Source of the DNA: an uncultured Clostridia bacterium
GTDB taxonomy: Bacteria; Bacillota; Clostridia; Christensenellales; Aristaeellaceae
Direction: 5' to 3'
DNA: 8,649 nucleotides
NCBI GenBank assembly: GCA_937894675.1
Contig: CALCQO010000020.1
Span: forward strand, 1 to 8,649
Part shown: positions 1-7,123 of the stretch, piece after piece
Position numbering within the stretch: position 1 is the stretch's first letter
How the letters are laid out: each line of letters begins with the position of its first letter
The notes under the pieces: generated by a model
The model's input: only the letters and a program-made list of their open reading frames with translations
The model's database searches: none
Told to the model about the DNA's origin: nothing
Program-made: the position numbers and the translations under genes

Positions 1-1
1 G

Positions 2-610
2 GAAACGGTCTTTACTAACTCACTGGTTGGTACAAAGACTGGGGGCAGACCACCCGTAGTTACCGGTATCATTGCACGATTGCTTTTCGATGTTCAGTTA
101 TGGATGCCCGAAGAAGATAGGACACCATATGCAATTATGTGTGATGAAGCACACTTGTATCTACCAATACAAGAAGATGCAGATTCTGTGCAGAGGCAAG
201 CATTAAATAATTTTGAAAGGATTGCAAAAGAAGGGAGAAAATATGGGATTTCTCTTGTAGTTATTAGTCAGCGACCATCAGATGTTAGTAAGACAATTCT
301 GAGTCAATGCAACAACTTCTTGGTCTTGCGATTAACAAATGACCGAGATAAATCGGTGATTCGGAACTTACTTCCAGATGCACAAAAAGGGATAATTGAT
401 CAATTGCCATTACTCGACATTGGTGAAGCTGTTTCTGTAGGCGATGCAATACTGTTACCAAGCAGAATTCTACTCCAAGCTCCTTCAATAAGCCCTCAAA
501 GCGCAACAAAGAATTTTTGGGTAGATTGGGACACCCGCATACCAAGCAATTCCGCCATTTCGACAGCGGTAGAAAATTTGCGTTGTCAAACCAAATCAAT
601 AGCCCGCTAG
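2..610 (+). CDS. HerA/DUF87-family ATP-binding protein, C-terminal part (5' end outside window)
   Basis: The last 202 codons of a gene that enters from the left edge; the frame is open from base 2 and ends in TAG. The Walker B strand and catalytic acid read YAIMCDEAHLYL (D and E codons at 143-148). It is followed by FERIAKEGRKYG and then ISQRPSDV, the conserved glutamine/arginine block of HerA-FtsK motor ATPases, and by SQCNNFLVLRLTN and LLPSRI. This order is typical of COG0433 ATPases, hexameric DNA-translocating motors that often occur in mobile islands and in defence operons with a nuclease or other effector. The Walker A part and any partner gene lie outside the window, so the specific system cannot be named. 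A TTG at 80 is only an internal codon. The segment before about nt 48 does not read like the strand expected before VVTGIIARLLFD. The gene is AT-richer than its right-hand neighbours, which suggests horizontal origin. Confidence 0.88.
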   Translation, partial: ETVFTNSLVGTKTGGRPPVVTGIIARLLFDVQLWMPEEDRTPYAIMCDEAHLYLPIQEDADSVQRQALNNFERIAKEGRKYGISLVVISQRPSDVSKTILSQCNNFLVLRLTNDRDKSVIRNLLPDAQKGIIDQLPLLDIGEAVSVGDAILLPSRILLQAPSISPQSATKNFWVDWDTRIPSNSAISTAVENLRCQTKSIAR

Positions 611-660
611 AACAAAATACAAAATAGCAGCAACCCACATAAAATGGAGTTGCTGCTATT
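611..660 (-). terminator. Intrinsic terminator downstream of tRNA-Ala, possibly also serving the ATPase gene
   Basis: A perfect 12-bp inverted repeat: AATAGCAGCAAC at 623-634 and GTTGCTGCTATT at 649-660, with a 14-nt loop. On the minus strand it is followed by a T-rich tail (TTGTATTTTGTT, 622-611), which fits termination of the tRNA transcript and of any read-through from the sugar dehydratase gene. On the plus strand it lies 12 nt after the ATPase stop, but its downstream side (CTTACGCC) has no T run, so it would work less well in that direction. Confidence 0.75.
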
Positions 661-724
661 CTTACGCCCACACCGTTACCGCAAATCCTCCTTTGAAGTA
701 GTAGGTGTTCGCATAAGGTCCATT

Positions 725-800
725 TGGTGGAGCATAAGAGATTCGAACTCTTGACCCCCACAATGCCATTGTGGTGCGCTACCAACTGCGCTAATGCCCC
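725..800 (-). tRNA. tRNA-Ala (anticodon GGC), CCA encoded
   Basis: All arms of a standard 76-nt tRNA fold. Read on the minus strand, the acceptor arm is GGGGCAT paired with ATGCTCC, containing the G3:U70 wobble pair that identifies alanine tRNAs. The D arm is GCGC/GCGC with an 8-nt loop. The anticodon stem is CCACA/TGTGG around loop ATGGCAT, giving anticodon GGC for GCC and GCU codons. The variable region is 5 nt. The T arm is AAGAG/CTCTT with loop TTCGAAT. The discriminator base is A and the terminal CCA is encoded. It has its own promoter upstream and a hairpin terminator downstream. Its 3' end faces the AT-rich ATPase region, the usual orientation of a tRNA used as an integration site. Confidence 0.97.
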
Positions 801-811
801 GCGACTTGAAT

Positions 812-840
812 ATACTATCACAAACATTTTGGTTTGTAAA
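812..840 (-). promoter_or_regulatory. Sigma-A type promoter of tRNA-Ala
   Basis: On the minus strand: -35 TTTACA (840-835), 17-nt spacer, -10 TAGTAT (817-812) preceded by TGA, i.e. an extended -10 (TGn). The predicted start is about 805, a few bases before the tRNA 5' end at 800. The -10 matches only four of six consensus bases; spacing, the TG motif and position make up for it. Confidence 0.6.
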
Positions 841-898
841 GATGAAATTTCTGGAAAATGACAGATTTTTCTTTAAACACTCAGAGTAAGGGTTGGCT

Positions 899-2872
<1,974 letters not shown>

Positions 2873-2880
2873 CGCGCTTA

Positions 2881-2886
2881 CTTCCT
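2881..2886 (-). promoter_or_regulatory. Ribosome binding site that fixes the TTG start of the dehydratase gene
   Basis: AGGAAG on the minus strand (within AAAGGAAG), 8 nt before TTG at 2872-2870. The next in-frame start, GTG at 2866, would be 14 nt away and is less likely. The upstream in-frame TTG at 2935 has no comparable site and lies inside the terminator loop. Confidence 0.65.
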
Positions 2887-2903
2887 TTACACATAATGGG
2901 CAC

Positions 2904-2948
2904 AAAAAAAGGGCTGTACCTTTACCTTTCTTCAAAAGTATAGCCCTT
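2904..2948 (-). terminator. Intrinsic terminator of the trmL-floA gene run
   Basis: On the minus strand, arms AAGGGCTATAC (2948-2938) and GTACAGCCCTT (2919-2909) pair as 7 bp, one A/C mismatch and 3 bp around an 18-nt loop. Seven T follow at 2910-2904, two of them in the stem. It lies about 70 nt downstream of the last gene of the run, which ends at 3020. The 5' arm contains the -10 box of the next promoter. Confidence 0.75.
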
Positions 2949-2965
2949 CATGCAAGGAATGTCAA
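2937..2965 (-). promoter_or_regulatory. Sigma-A type promoter of the dehydratase gene, overlapping the upstream terminator
   Basis: On the minus strand: consensus -35 TTGACA (2965-2960), exactly 17 nt, then -10 TATACT (2942-2937; five of six consensus bases). The predicted start is near 2930, in the loop of the terminator hairpin, giving a leader of about 58 nt before the TTG start codon. An imperfect repeat AACGA-N12-TCGTT (2964-2985) overlaps the -35 on its upstream side; I do not call it an operator. Confidence 0.75.
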
Positions 2966-3019
2966 CGATACAAACCATGGTCGTTCTACGGTATTCCTAA
3001 AGTTAAAATGAGAGATTCC

Positions 3020-3511
3020 TTAAGCCTTGTTCCTGCTCTTCAGCGCTTTTGGTTTCGCGAGTACTTCGCTCATAATCACCGCCTGCAGCAGGCTTTCTGG
3101 TGTGAACTGGGTTTGAATACCTGAATCTTCTCTCTTTACAAGGTGATTAGCGGCACTTATTGGAGCCGACTTCCCTGCATTACCATATTGCTGGTGCTCA
3201 TCCACATGCACAATGCGGGAGCGGGAAAAATAGTCCTCTTTCGACGTTTCCTCTTCCATGGATACAAAGGCAGACGAGAGTTGATCAGGCTTTGAAGGGC
3301 TGGGTGCCTCTGTTATGGGCATCTGCATTTGCTGAAAAGAGGAACCTTTGGGCGTTACGGTATTCGCCGCGTTTTGAATCTCCTGCCGGAAAGCTTCAAG
3401 TTGTTTTTTAATGCTGTCCAGCTTGCTGTTCTTCTTTCCTTTCCCCATGATTGGAGATAGAAACAATGCGACAAAGATCAACGGGAGGATTAAGTCTATA
3501 ATGCTTTCCAT
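3020..3511 (-). CDS. Small N-terminally membrane-anchored protein downstream of floA, function unknown
   Basis: 163 residues. Residues 4-22 form one hydrophobic segment (IIDLILPLIFVALFLSPIM), followed by a lysine-rich stretch that suggests the rest is cytoplasmic. Residues about 30-50 are charged and likely coiled coil (LDSIKKQLEAFRQEIQ). A long polar, probably disordered linker follows. The C-terminus reads FTPESLLQAVIMSEVLAKPKAL; from memory, small clostridial membrane proteins often end in a similar hydrophobic helix plus EIL-x-x-PKA tail, but I cannot confirm a family. The start is the ATG at 3511, with AAGGAGG 6 nt before it; an in-frame ATG 21 nt upstream has no such site. It follows floA by 33 nt and is the last gene before the terminator, so it may act with FloA/NfeD at the membrane. 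That role is inference. Confidence 0.78.
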   Translation of the reverse strand: MESIIDLILPLIFVALFLSPIMGKGKKNSKLDSIKKQLEAFRQEIQNAANTVTPKGSSFQQMQMPITEAPSPSKPDQLSSAFVSMEEETSKEDYFSRSRIVHVDEHQQYGNAGKSAPISAANHLVKREDSGIQTQFTPESLLQAVIMSEVLAKPKALKSRNKA

Positions 3512-3544
3512 CAGCCCCCTCCTTTCCCCCAATTTAGCAACAAT

Positions 3545-4555
3545 TTATTTGTGATTTGTGTTGTTCTGGGAGTCCTGCGCGTTGGCAGCGTTTGTTTCGG
3601 TGGCCTTGGAAATCCCTTCACGCATGGAAGTATCCGCCATGATGTTTTGCATTTGGTAATAGTCCATCACACCCAGTTTTCCAACCCGCAAAGCTTCTGC
3701 CATCGCCAGGGGTACTTCGGCTTCGGCGGCAACCACCTTCGCGCGCATTTCCTGCACCTGGGCTTTCATTTCCTGCTCCCTGGCGACAGCCATGGCACGG
3801 CGCTCTTCCGCGCGGGCTTGCGCGATGCGCCTGTCCGCTTCCGCCTGGTCCATCTGCAATTGGGCGCCGATATTTCGTCCGACGTCCACATCCGCGATAT
3901 CGATGGAGAGAATCTCATACGCTGTACCAGCGTCAAGGCCTTTATTCAGCACCGTATGGCTGATTTTATCTGGGTTTTCCAGCACGGCTTTATGAGTATC
4001 GGAAGAACCAATGGTGGTTACAATACCCTCGCCAACACGGGCGATGATGGTTTCTTCTCCCGCGCCGCCAACAAGCTGCTGGATATTGGTGCGGACGGTA
4101 ACCCGCGCTTTTACACGCAGTTCAATACCGTCCATTGCCATAGCGGATACGGGCGGTGTTTCGATAATCTTGGGGTTAACGCTCATCTGCACAGCTTGCA
4201 GCACATCACGGCCTGCCAGGTCAATCGCGCAGGCTTGCTCGAACTGAAGCGGGATCCCTGCCTGCTGGGCGGAAATCTGCGCCTTGATTACCCGCTCGAT
4301 GTTGCCGCCGGCAAGGAAATGCTTTTCCAACTGATTGATGCTGACGTTCAAACCAGCTTTGCTGGCGGTTATCAGCGCGTCAACCAAACGATGGGGAGAG
4401 ATACGACGAAGACGCATACCAATCAGCATGCCGATGGTCAAAGGTACGCCGGACGCTCTGGCACGAATCCACAACCCCAGGGGTACATAACGAAGAAAAA
4501 CCGCGATCAGCAGAATAGCGGCTACAACAATAATTCCCAACAATACTTCAGGCAT
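3545..4555 (-). CDS. floA: Flotillin-like protein FloA
   Basis: 336 residues, close to the 331 of Bacillus subtilis FloA (YqfA), which it resembles along its whole length. A membrane hairpin lies at about 3-30 (VLLGIIVVAAILLIAVFLRY). A PHB/SPFH domain follows with hallmark stretches GMRLRRISP, AIDLAGRDVLQAVQMSVNP, ETIIARVGEGIVTTIGSSD and ILSIDIADVDVGRNIGA. An EA-rich coiled coil at about 235-295 contains AQARAEERRAMAVAREQE and AEAEVPLAMAEALR. By family, FloA oligomerises into functional membrane microdomains and affects membrane fluidity, signalling and secretion. The start is ATG 4555, with GGGAGGA 5 nt before it; the ATG five codons upstream overlaps the end region of nfeD and is less well placed. 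The neighbouring nfeD is the usual genetic partner of flotillin genes. The C-terminal tail is Asn/Gln-rich and not conserved in type. Confidence 0.97.
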   Translation of the reverse strand: MPEVLLGIIVVAAILLIAVFLRYVPLGLWIRARASGVPLTIGMLIGMRLRRISPHRLVDALITASKAGLNVSINQLEKHFLAGGNIERVIKAQISAQQAGIPLQFEQACAIDLAGRDVLQAVQMSVNPKIIETPPVSAMAMDGIELRVKARVTVRTNIQQLVGGAGEETIIARVGEGIVTTIGSSDTHKAVLENPDKISHTVLNKGLDAGTAYEILSIDIADVDVGRNIGAQLQMDQAEADRRIAQARAEERRAMAVAREQEMKAQVQEMRAKVVAAEAEVPLAMAEALRVGKLGVMDYYQMQNIMADTSMREGISKATETNAANAQDSQNNTNHK

Positions 4556-4570
4556 AATTATCCTCCCCAT

Positions 4571-5071
4571 TTATACGTTGATCCTTTCCACTACGATGCG
4601 GGCGCCTTCCACTTCGATTACCTGTACATTGGCACCCTTATCAATAAATTCGCCTCGGCTGACCACGTTGACACGCTGTCCATGAAAATCAGCTATTCCG
4701 CTGGGACGCAGAACCGTTTGGGCGGTTCCAGTGCTGCCCACAAGCATCTCCTTGTTCTCACTGGCTTCATACCCTTCTTCTTTGGTAGAAGAACCCTTGA
4801 GCACCAACGAGGTTTTTGAGAGCTTTCCAGTACTGGCGGAGCGCAGCGACATCGTGACCGCCAATCCTACAAGCGCGATGACAGCAACCGTCATGCCCAA
4901 CCCAGCGAGAGAACCGTAATCATTCCATGTCATATAGATTCCGGCAGCCAGTAGAATGATGCCGGATATTCCCGGTATGCCAAACCCTGGCATAAAGGCT
5001 TCAATCACAATCAGAATTACGCCGACAACTACACAGATGATAATGGGCAGATTCGTTAAAATGAAATCCAT
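4571..5071 (-). CDS. nfeD: NfeD family membrane protein (short form), FloA partner
   Basis: 166 residues. Three hydrophobic segments lie at about 8-24, 32-47 and 58-76, with the conserved turn EAFMPGFGIPGISGI between the first two. A polar linker leads to a C-terminal OB-fold-like domain (about 110-166) containing GSTGTAQTVLRPSG, GQRVNVVSRGEFID and VEVEGARIVVERI-like strands (here VIEVEGARIVVERI). This is the short NfeD type without the N-terminal ClpP-like protease domain. NfeD proteins are encoded next to stomatin/flotillin genes and are thought to work with them at the membrane. The start is ATG 5071, with AAGGAGG 6 nt upstream. The stop is 15 nt before the floA start, and the floA ribosome binding site lies in that gap, so the two are almost certainly co-transcribed. 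Confidence 0.93.
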   Translation of the reverse strand: MDFILTNLPIIICVVVGVILIVIEAFMPGFGIPGISGIILLAAGIYMTWNDYGSLAGLGMTVAVIALVGLAVTMSLRSASTGKLSKTSLVLKGSSTKEEGYEASENKEMLVGSTGTAQTVLRPSGIADFHGQRVNVVSRGEFIDKGANVQVIEVEGARIVVERINV

Positions 5072-5107
5072 AACACCCCTCCTTCCCAATCCTTCCCTAT
5101 AAAGAGT

Positions 5108-5731
5108 TTACCCTGAAAACCCATTGCTAATGTTGTTTCTGTGGCCTTTTTCCATCAGAAATCGTGGCAAGATATCTTTCAATCGCAACAGATCCTGCTG
5201 GTATACATCCATCAGGCTTCGATTATAAATGACAGCAGCCGGATGATAAAGCGGATACAACTGTATTCCCAAGGAAGTATCCGTAATTCTTCCATGGAAA
5301 TCTCCAATATTTGCGTGTTTGCCGATAAGTACACGCAATGGGGTATTACCGAGGGTAACCAGCAAATGAGGCTTGAAGCAGTTTATTTCTTCTATCAGCC
5401 ATGGTGTAAAAAGTTCAATTTCCAAGTTGGTTGGCGGTCTGTTGCTCTCCCGCCCGGTTTTTCCAAGCTTTGTCGGACGTATTTTTACTGCGTTAGAAAT
5501 GTAGATACTGTCCCTGAATATTTCCAATGTCCGCAGAAACTCATCCAGGTTCTTCCCCGCCTTTCCCACAAAAGGACGCTTTTGCATTACCTCATCTTTT
5601 CCGGGCGCTTCGCCTATGAGCATCAGGGGCGGGTTCTGCCCGCAACCATCCCCATACACAAAGGTTTTATCGATACAGGGCTGTTCGCCTGACAATCTCT
5701 TGGTAAACCTCAGATTCAGTTCTGCTATCAT
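5108..5731 (-). CDS. Uracil-DNA glycosylase family protein, second paralogue without the Fe-S cysteines
   Basis: 207 residues of the family 4 type uracil-DNA glycosylase fold. Motif 1 is GEAPGKDE (40-47), followed by RPFVGKAGKNLDEFL (52-66), then YISNAVKIRP (77-86), LVTLGN (124-129) and motif 2 LYHPAA (161-166). Such enzymes remove uracil from DNA to start base-excision repair. In Fe-S family 4 enzymes, four cysteines bind a cluster. Here the third is I84 (VKIRP instead of VKCRP) and the fourth position is F108 (EIELFTPWL). Only scattered cysteines remain (19, 30, 118), so I infer that no cluster of the normal type forms. NRPPTNLEIE (97-106) keeps the loop that follows the cluster in family 4. 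Its ATG overlaps the stop of the preceding gene as ATGA (5731-5728), indicating translational coupling. It may have a different substrate range, or an auxiliary role, compared with its neighbour. Confidence 0.88.
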   Translation of the reverse strand: MIAELNLRFTKRLSGEQPCIDKTFVYGDGCGQNPPLMLIGEAPGKDEVMQKRPFVGKAGKNLDEFLRTLEIFRDSIYISNAVKIRPTKLGKTGRESNRPPTNLEIELFTPWLIEEINCFKPHLLVTLGNTPLRVLIGKHANIGDFHGRITDTSLGIQLYPLYHPAAVIYNRSLMDVYQQDLLRLKDILPRFLMEKGHRNNISNGFSG

Positions 5732-6300
5732 GGGGAGCTCTCCTCCAATTCGGTTAATTTGTCCCGAACCATCTGCATATCATGCCAGGCATCCCGTTTC
5801 TTGCCCTCATCACGCAAGAGCGCAGCAGGGTGAAAAGTGGGCAGGAAAAAGATACCTTTCCTCTCCACCCATTTCCCCCGGGCGGATGTGATGCGCATAT
5901 CCGGTGACAGCACCTGCTGAAGCGCTGTTGAGCCCATCAGCAAAATGATCCGGGGTTGTACCAAGGCAAACTGCGCGCGCAAGTGAGGCTTGCAGGCGTC
6001 CGCCTCCTCTTTGGAAGGTACCCGGTTGCCGGGAGGCCGGCACTTAACCACATTGGCGATATATACTTCATCTCTTTCCAGATCAATGGCTTTCAGCATG
6101 CGCGTCAGAAGCTGCCCAGCAGGGCCGACAAATGCCAGCCCTTCTCTGTCCTCCTGGGCGCCAGGTCCCTCGCCGATAATCATCAGCCTGGCATTCGGGT
6201 TCCCCTGTCCTGGCACTTTATTCTGAATGTTTTCATGCAATGAGCACGATTTACACGATTGAATATCCTGAAGCAATTCCAGCCATGAGATCCGGATCAT
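5728..6300 (-). CDS. udg: Family 4 uracil-DNA glycosylase (Fe-S)
   Basis: 190 residues with all hallmarks of family 4 uracil-DNA glycosylase, which excises uracil from DNA after cytosine deamination or dUTP incorporation. The four cluster cysteines are present: C16 and C19 (SCKSC), C87 (VKCRPP) and C103 (ADACKPHL). Catalytic motif 1 is GEGPGAQED (43-51), followed by FVGPAGQLL (57-65), NVVKCRPPGNRVP (83-95) and motif 2 FHPAALLR (156-163). I chose ATG 6300 because it overlaps the TGA of the upstream small gene as ATGA and the Fe-S cysteines then fall at the usual N-terminal positions. The longer frame from 6354 would run back over that gene and adds residues not typical of the family. The stop also forms an ATGA overlap with the next glycosylase gene, so three consecutive genes are translationally coupled. 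Confidence 0.95.
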   Translation of the reverse strand: MIRISWLELLQDIQSCKSCSLHENIQNKVPGQGNPNARLMIIGEGPGAQEDREGLAFVGPAGQLLTRMLKAIDLERDEVYIANVVKCRPPGNRVPSKEEADACKPHLRAQFALVQPRIILLMGSTALQQVLSPDMRITSARGKWVERKGIFFLPTFHPAALLRDEGKKRDAWHDMQMVRDKLTELEESSP

Positions 6301-6515
6301 GGCTGCCTGGTATCCAAATTTTGGAATAAGGATGTAATATCCTGCCTCAGCCAATTAACCAGACTGATAATTAAAAGAACCAGTATCAGGATCACTACCA
6401 CCCCAAGCACGACGGCGAAAAAATCCGACATACCCGCGGCAAAGCGCAGATGGTCCTTTCTGGTTTCCTCATCTTCTTCCTCAATATGTTTGATATCATC
6501 ATCATAAAAGCTCAT
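6297..6515 (-). CDS. Small single-pass membrane protein, function unknown
   Basis: 72 residues. The N-terminal ~30 residues are highly charged and rich in acidic residues (DDDIKHIEEEDEETRKD). One membrane helix follows at about 32-56 (FFAVVLGVVVILILVLLIIS), then a short amphipathic tail. The start is ATG 6515, with AGGAAGGAG 6 nt upstream, a strong site. The stop TGA overlaps the ATG of the uracil-DNA glycosylase gene, and it starts 31 nt after trmL ends, so it is in the same transcript. No family is recognised. The strong ribosome binding site and the coupled junction argue that it is a real gene. It could be a membrane tether or small regulator, but nothing in the sequence shows which. Confidence 0.8.
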   Translation of the reverse strand: MSFYDDDIKHIEEEDEETRKDHLRFAAGMSDFFAVVLGVVVILILVLLIISLVNWLRQDITSLFQNLDTRQP

Positions 6516-6546
6516 GTTGCGCTCCTTCCTATGTGAACAACCTGTA

Positions 6547-7032
6547 TCAGCGAACCGACGAGAGTTGACCGTGTTTTTTTAATCCAGAAAATCCTGTCTG
6601 CCGAAGCGCTTCATATAACACGACGGCAACAGCGTTGGACAGGTTCAAGGATCGCGCTTCTTCTTCCATTGGAATACGGATGCTGTCCCCATACACGTTT
6701 TGCAGCATAGCTTCAGGCAATCCGCGGGTTTCCGGTCCGAAAATCAGATAGTCATTGGCTGCATAGGATACATCAGTATATATCCTGGATGCCTTGGTCG
6801 TGCAATAGTAGTAAGAACCATCACTGTTTTCTTTAAGAAAAGACGCATAATCCGGATAGCGACGGATGTCCAGCAGATGCCAATAATCCAGTCCCGCGCG
6901 CTTTAAATGCTTATCATCCAGTGAAAAACCCAGGGGTTCGATCAAATGCAGAGTGGTGTTTGTAGCTGCGCAGGTTCTGGCGATATTGCCGGTATTCTGG
7001 GGGATTTCGGGTTGATAGAGTACGATGTTCAT
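6547..7032 (-). CDS. trmL: tRNA (cytidine/uridine-34 2'-O)-methyltransferase TrmL (SPOUT family)
   Basis: 161 residues, matching the usual size of TrmL (YibK/CspR), about 155-160. The three SPOUT motifs are all present: motif 1 YQPEIPQNTGNIARTCAA (6-23), motif 2 LIFGPETRGLPE (96-107), and motif 3 IRIPMEEEARSLNLSNAVAV (118-137), which forms the knotted S-adenosylmethionine site. TrmL methylates the 2'-OH of the wobble base (position 34) of certain leucine tRNAs and acts as a dimer in the cytoplasm. The start is ATG 7032, with GGAGG 4 nt upstream and a promoter at 7071-7099. It is the first gene of the minus-strand run. The C-terminal ~12 residues (LKKHGQLSSVR) lie beyond the core fold. Confidence 0.95.
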   Translation of the reverse strand: MNIVLYQPEIPQNTGNIARTCAATNTTLHLIEPLGFSLDDKHLKRAGLDYWHLLDIRRYPDYASFLKENSDGSYYYCTTKASRIYTDVSYAANDYLIFGPETRGLPEAMLQNVYGDSIRIPMEEEARSLNLSNAVAVVLYEALRQTGFSGLKKHGQLSSVR

Positions 7033-7048
7033 GCAGCCTCCGAAAGAC

Positions 7049-7078
7049 TTTACAAATCAGGATATCTTAGAGTATACT
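7049..7078 (+). promoter_or_regulatory. Promoter of the plus-strand nucleotidyltransferase gene
   Basis: -35 TTTACA (7049-7054), 18-nt spacer, -10 TATACT (7073-7078). The predicted start is near 7085, giving a leader of about 39 nt before ATG 7124. The -10 lies in the palindrome GAGTATACTC (7070-7079), which also supplies the -10 of the opposite promoter. Confidence 0.65.
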
Positions 7079-7099
7079 CAAACAGATTACCAAATTCAA
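7071..7099 (-). promoter_or_regulatory. Promoter of trmL and the downstream gene run
   Basis: On the minus strand: -35 TTGAAT (7099-7094), 17-nt spacer, -10 TATACT (7076-7071). The predicted start is near 7064, about 32 nt before ATG 7032. It shares the central TATA of the palindrome at 7070-7079 with the plus-strand promoter. It is the only good promoter I see for the whole seven-gene run. Confidence 0.65.
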
Positions 7100-7123
7100 C
7101 CAGTTGATGTAAAGGAGACACAC

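Noticed and set aside
841..898. Possible terminator of the dehydratase gene (GAAAAT / ATTTTC inverted repeat near 855-872)
   Set aside because: The stem is short and made almost only of A-T pairs, and no T run follows; transcription probably continues to the hairpin at 623-660.
2873..2935. In-frame 21-codon extension of the dehydratase from TTG 2935
   Set aside because: It would start inside the terminator loop, before the predicted transcription start near 2930, without a ribosome binding site; TTG 2872 has AGGAAG at 8 nt.
2964..2985. AACGA-N12-TCGTT inverted repeat upstream of the dehydratase promoter
   Set aside because: Arms of 5 bp with a long gap are easily found by chance; position next to the -35 is suggestive but not enough to call an operator.
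3551..4819. Long open frame on the plus strand opposite floA and nfeD
   Set aside because: It is antisense to two well-recognised genes, has a histidine/glycine/asparagine-rich composition with no domain, and no ribosome binding site; it reflects the codon pattern of the minus strand.
5141..5692. Plus-strand open frame opposite the second glycosylase gene
   Set aside because: Antisense shadow with no start signals and no recognisable protein features.
6301..6354. Longer N-terminus of the first uracil-DNA glycosylase
   Set aside because: It overlaps the upstream small gene by more than 50 nt; ATG 6300 forms an ATGA overlap and puts C16/C19 at the normal place.
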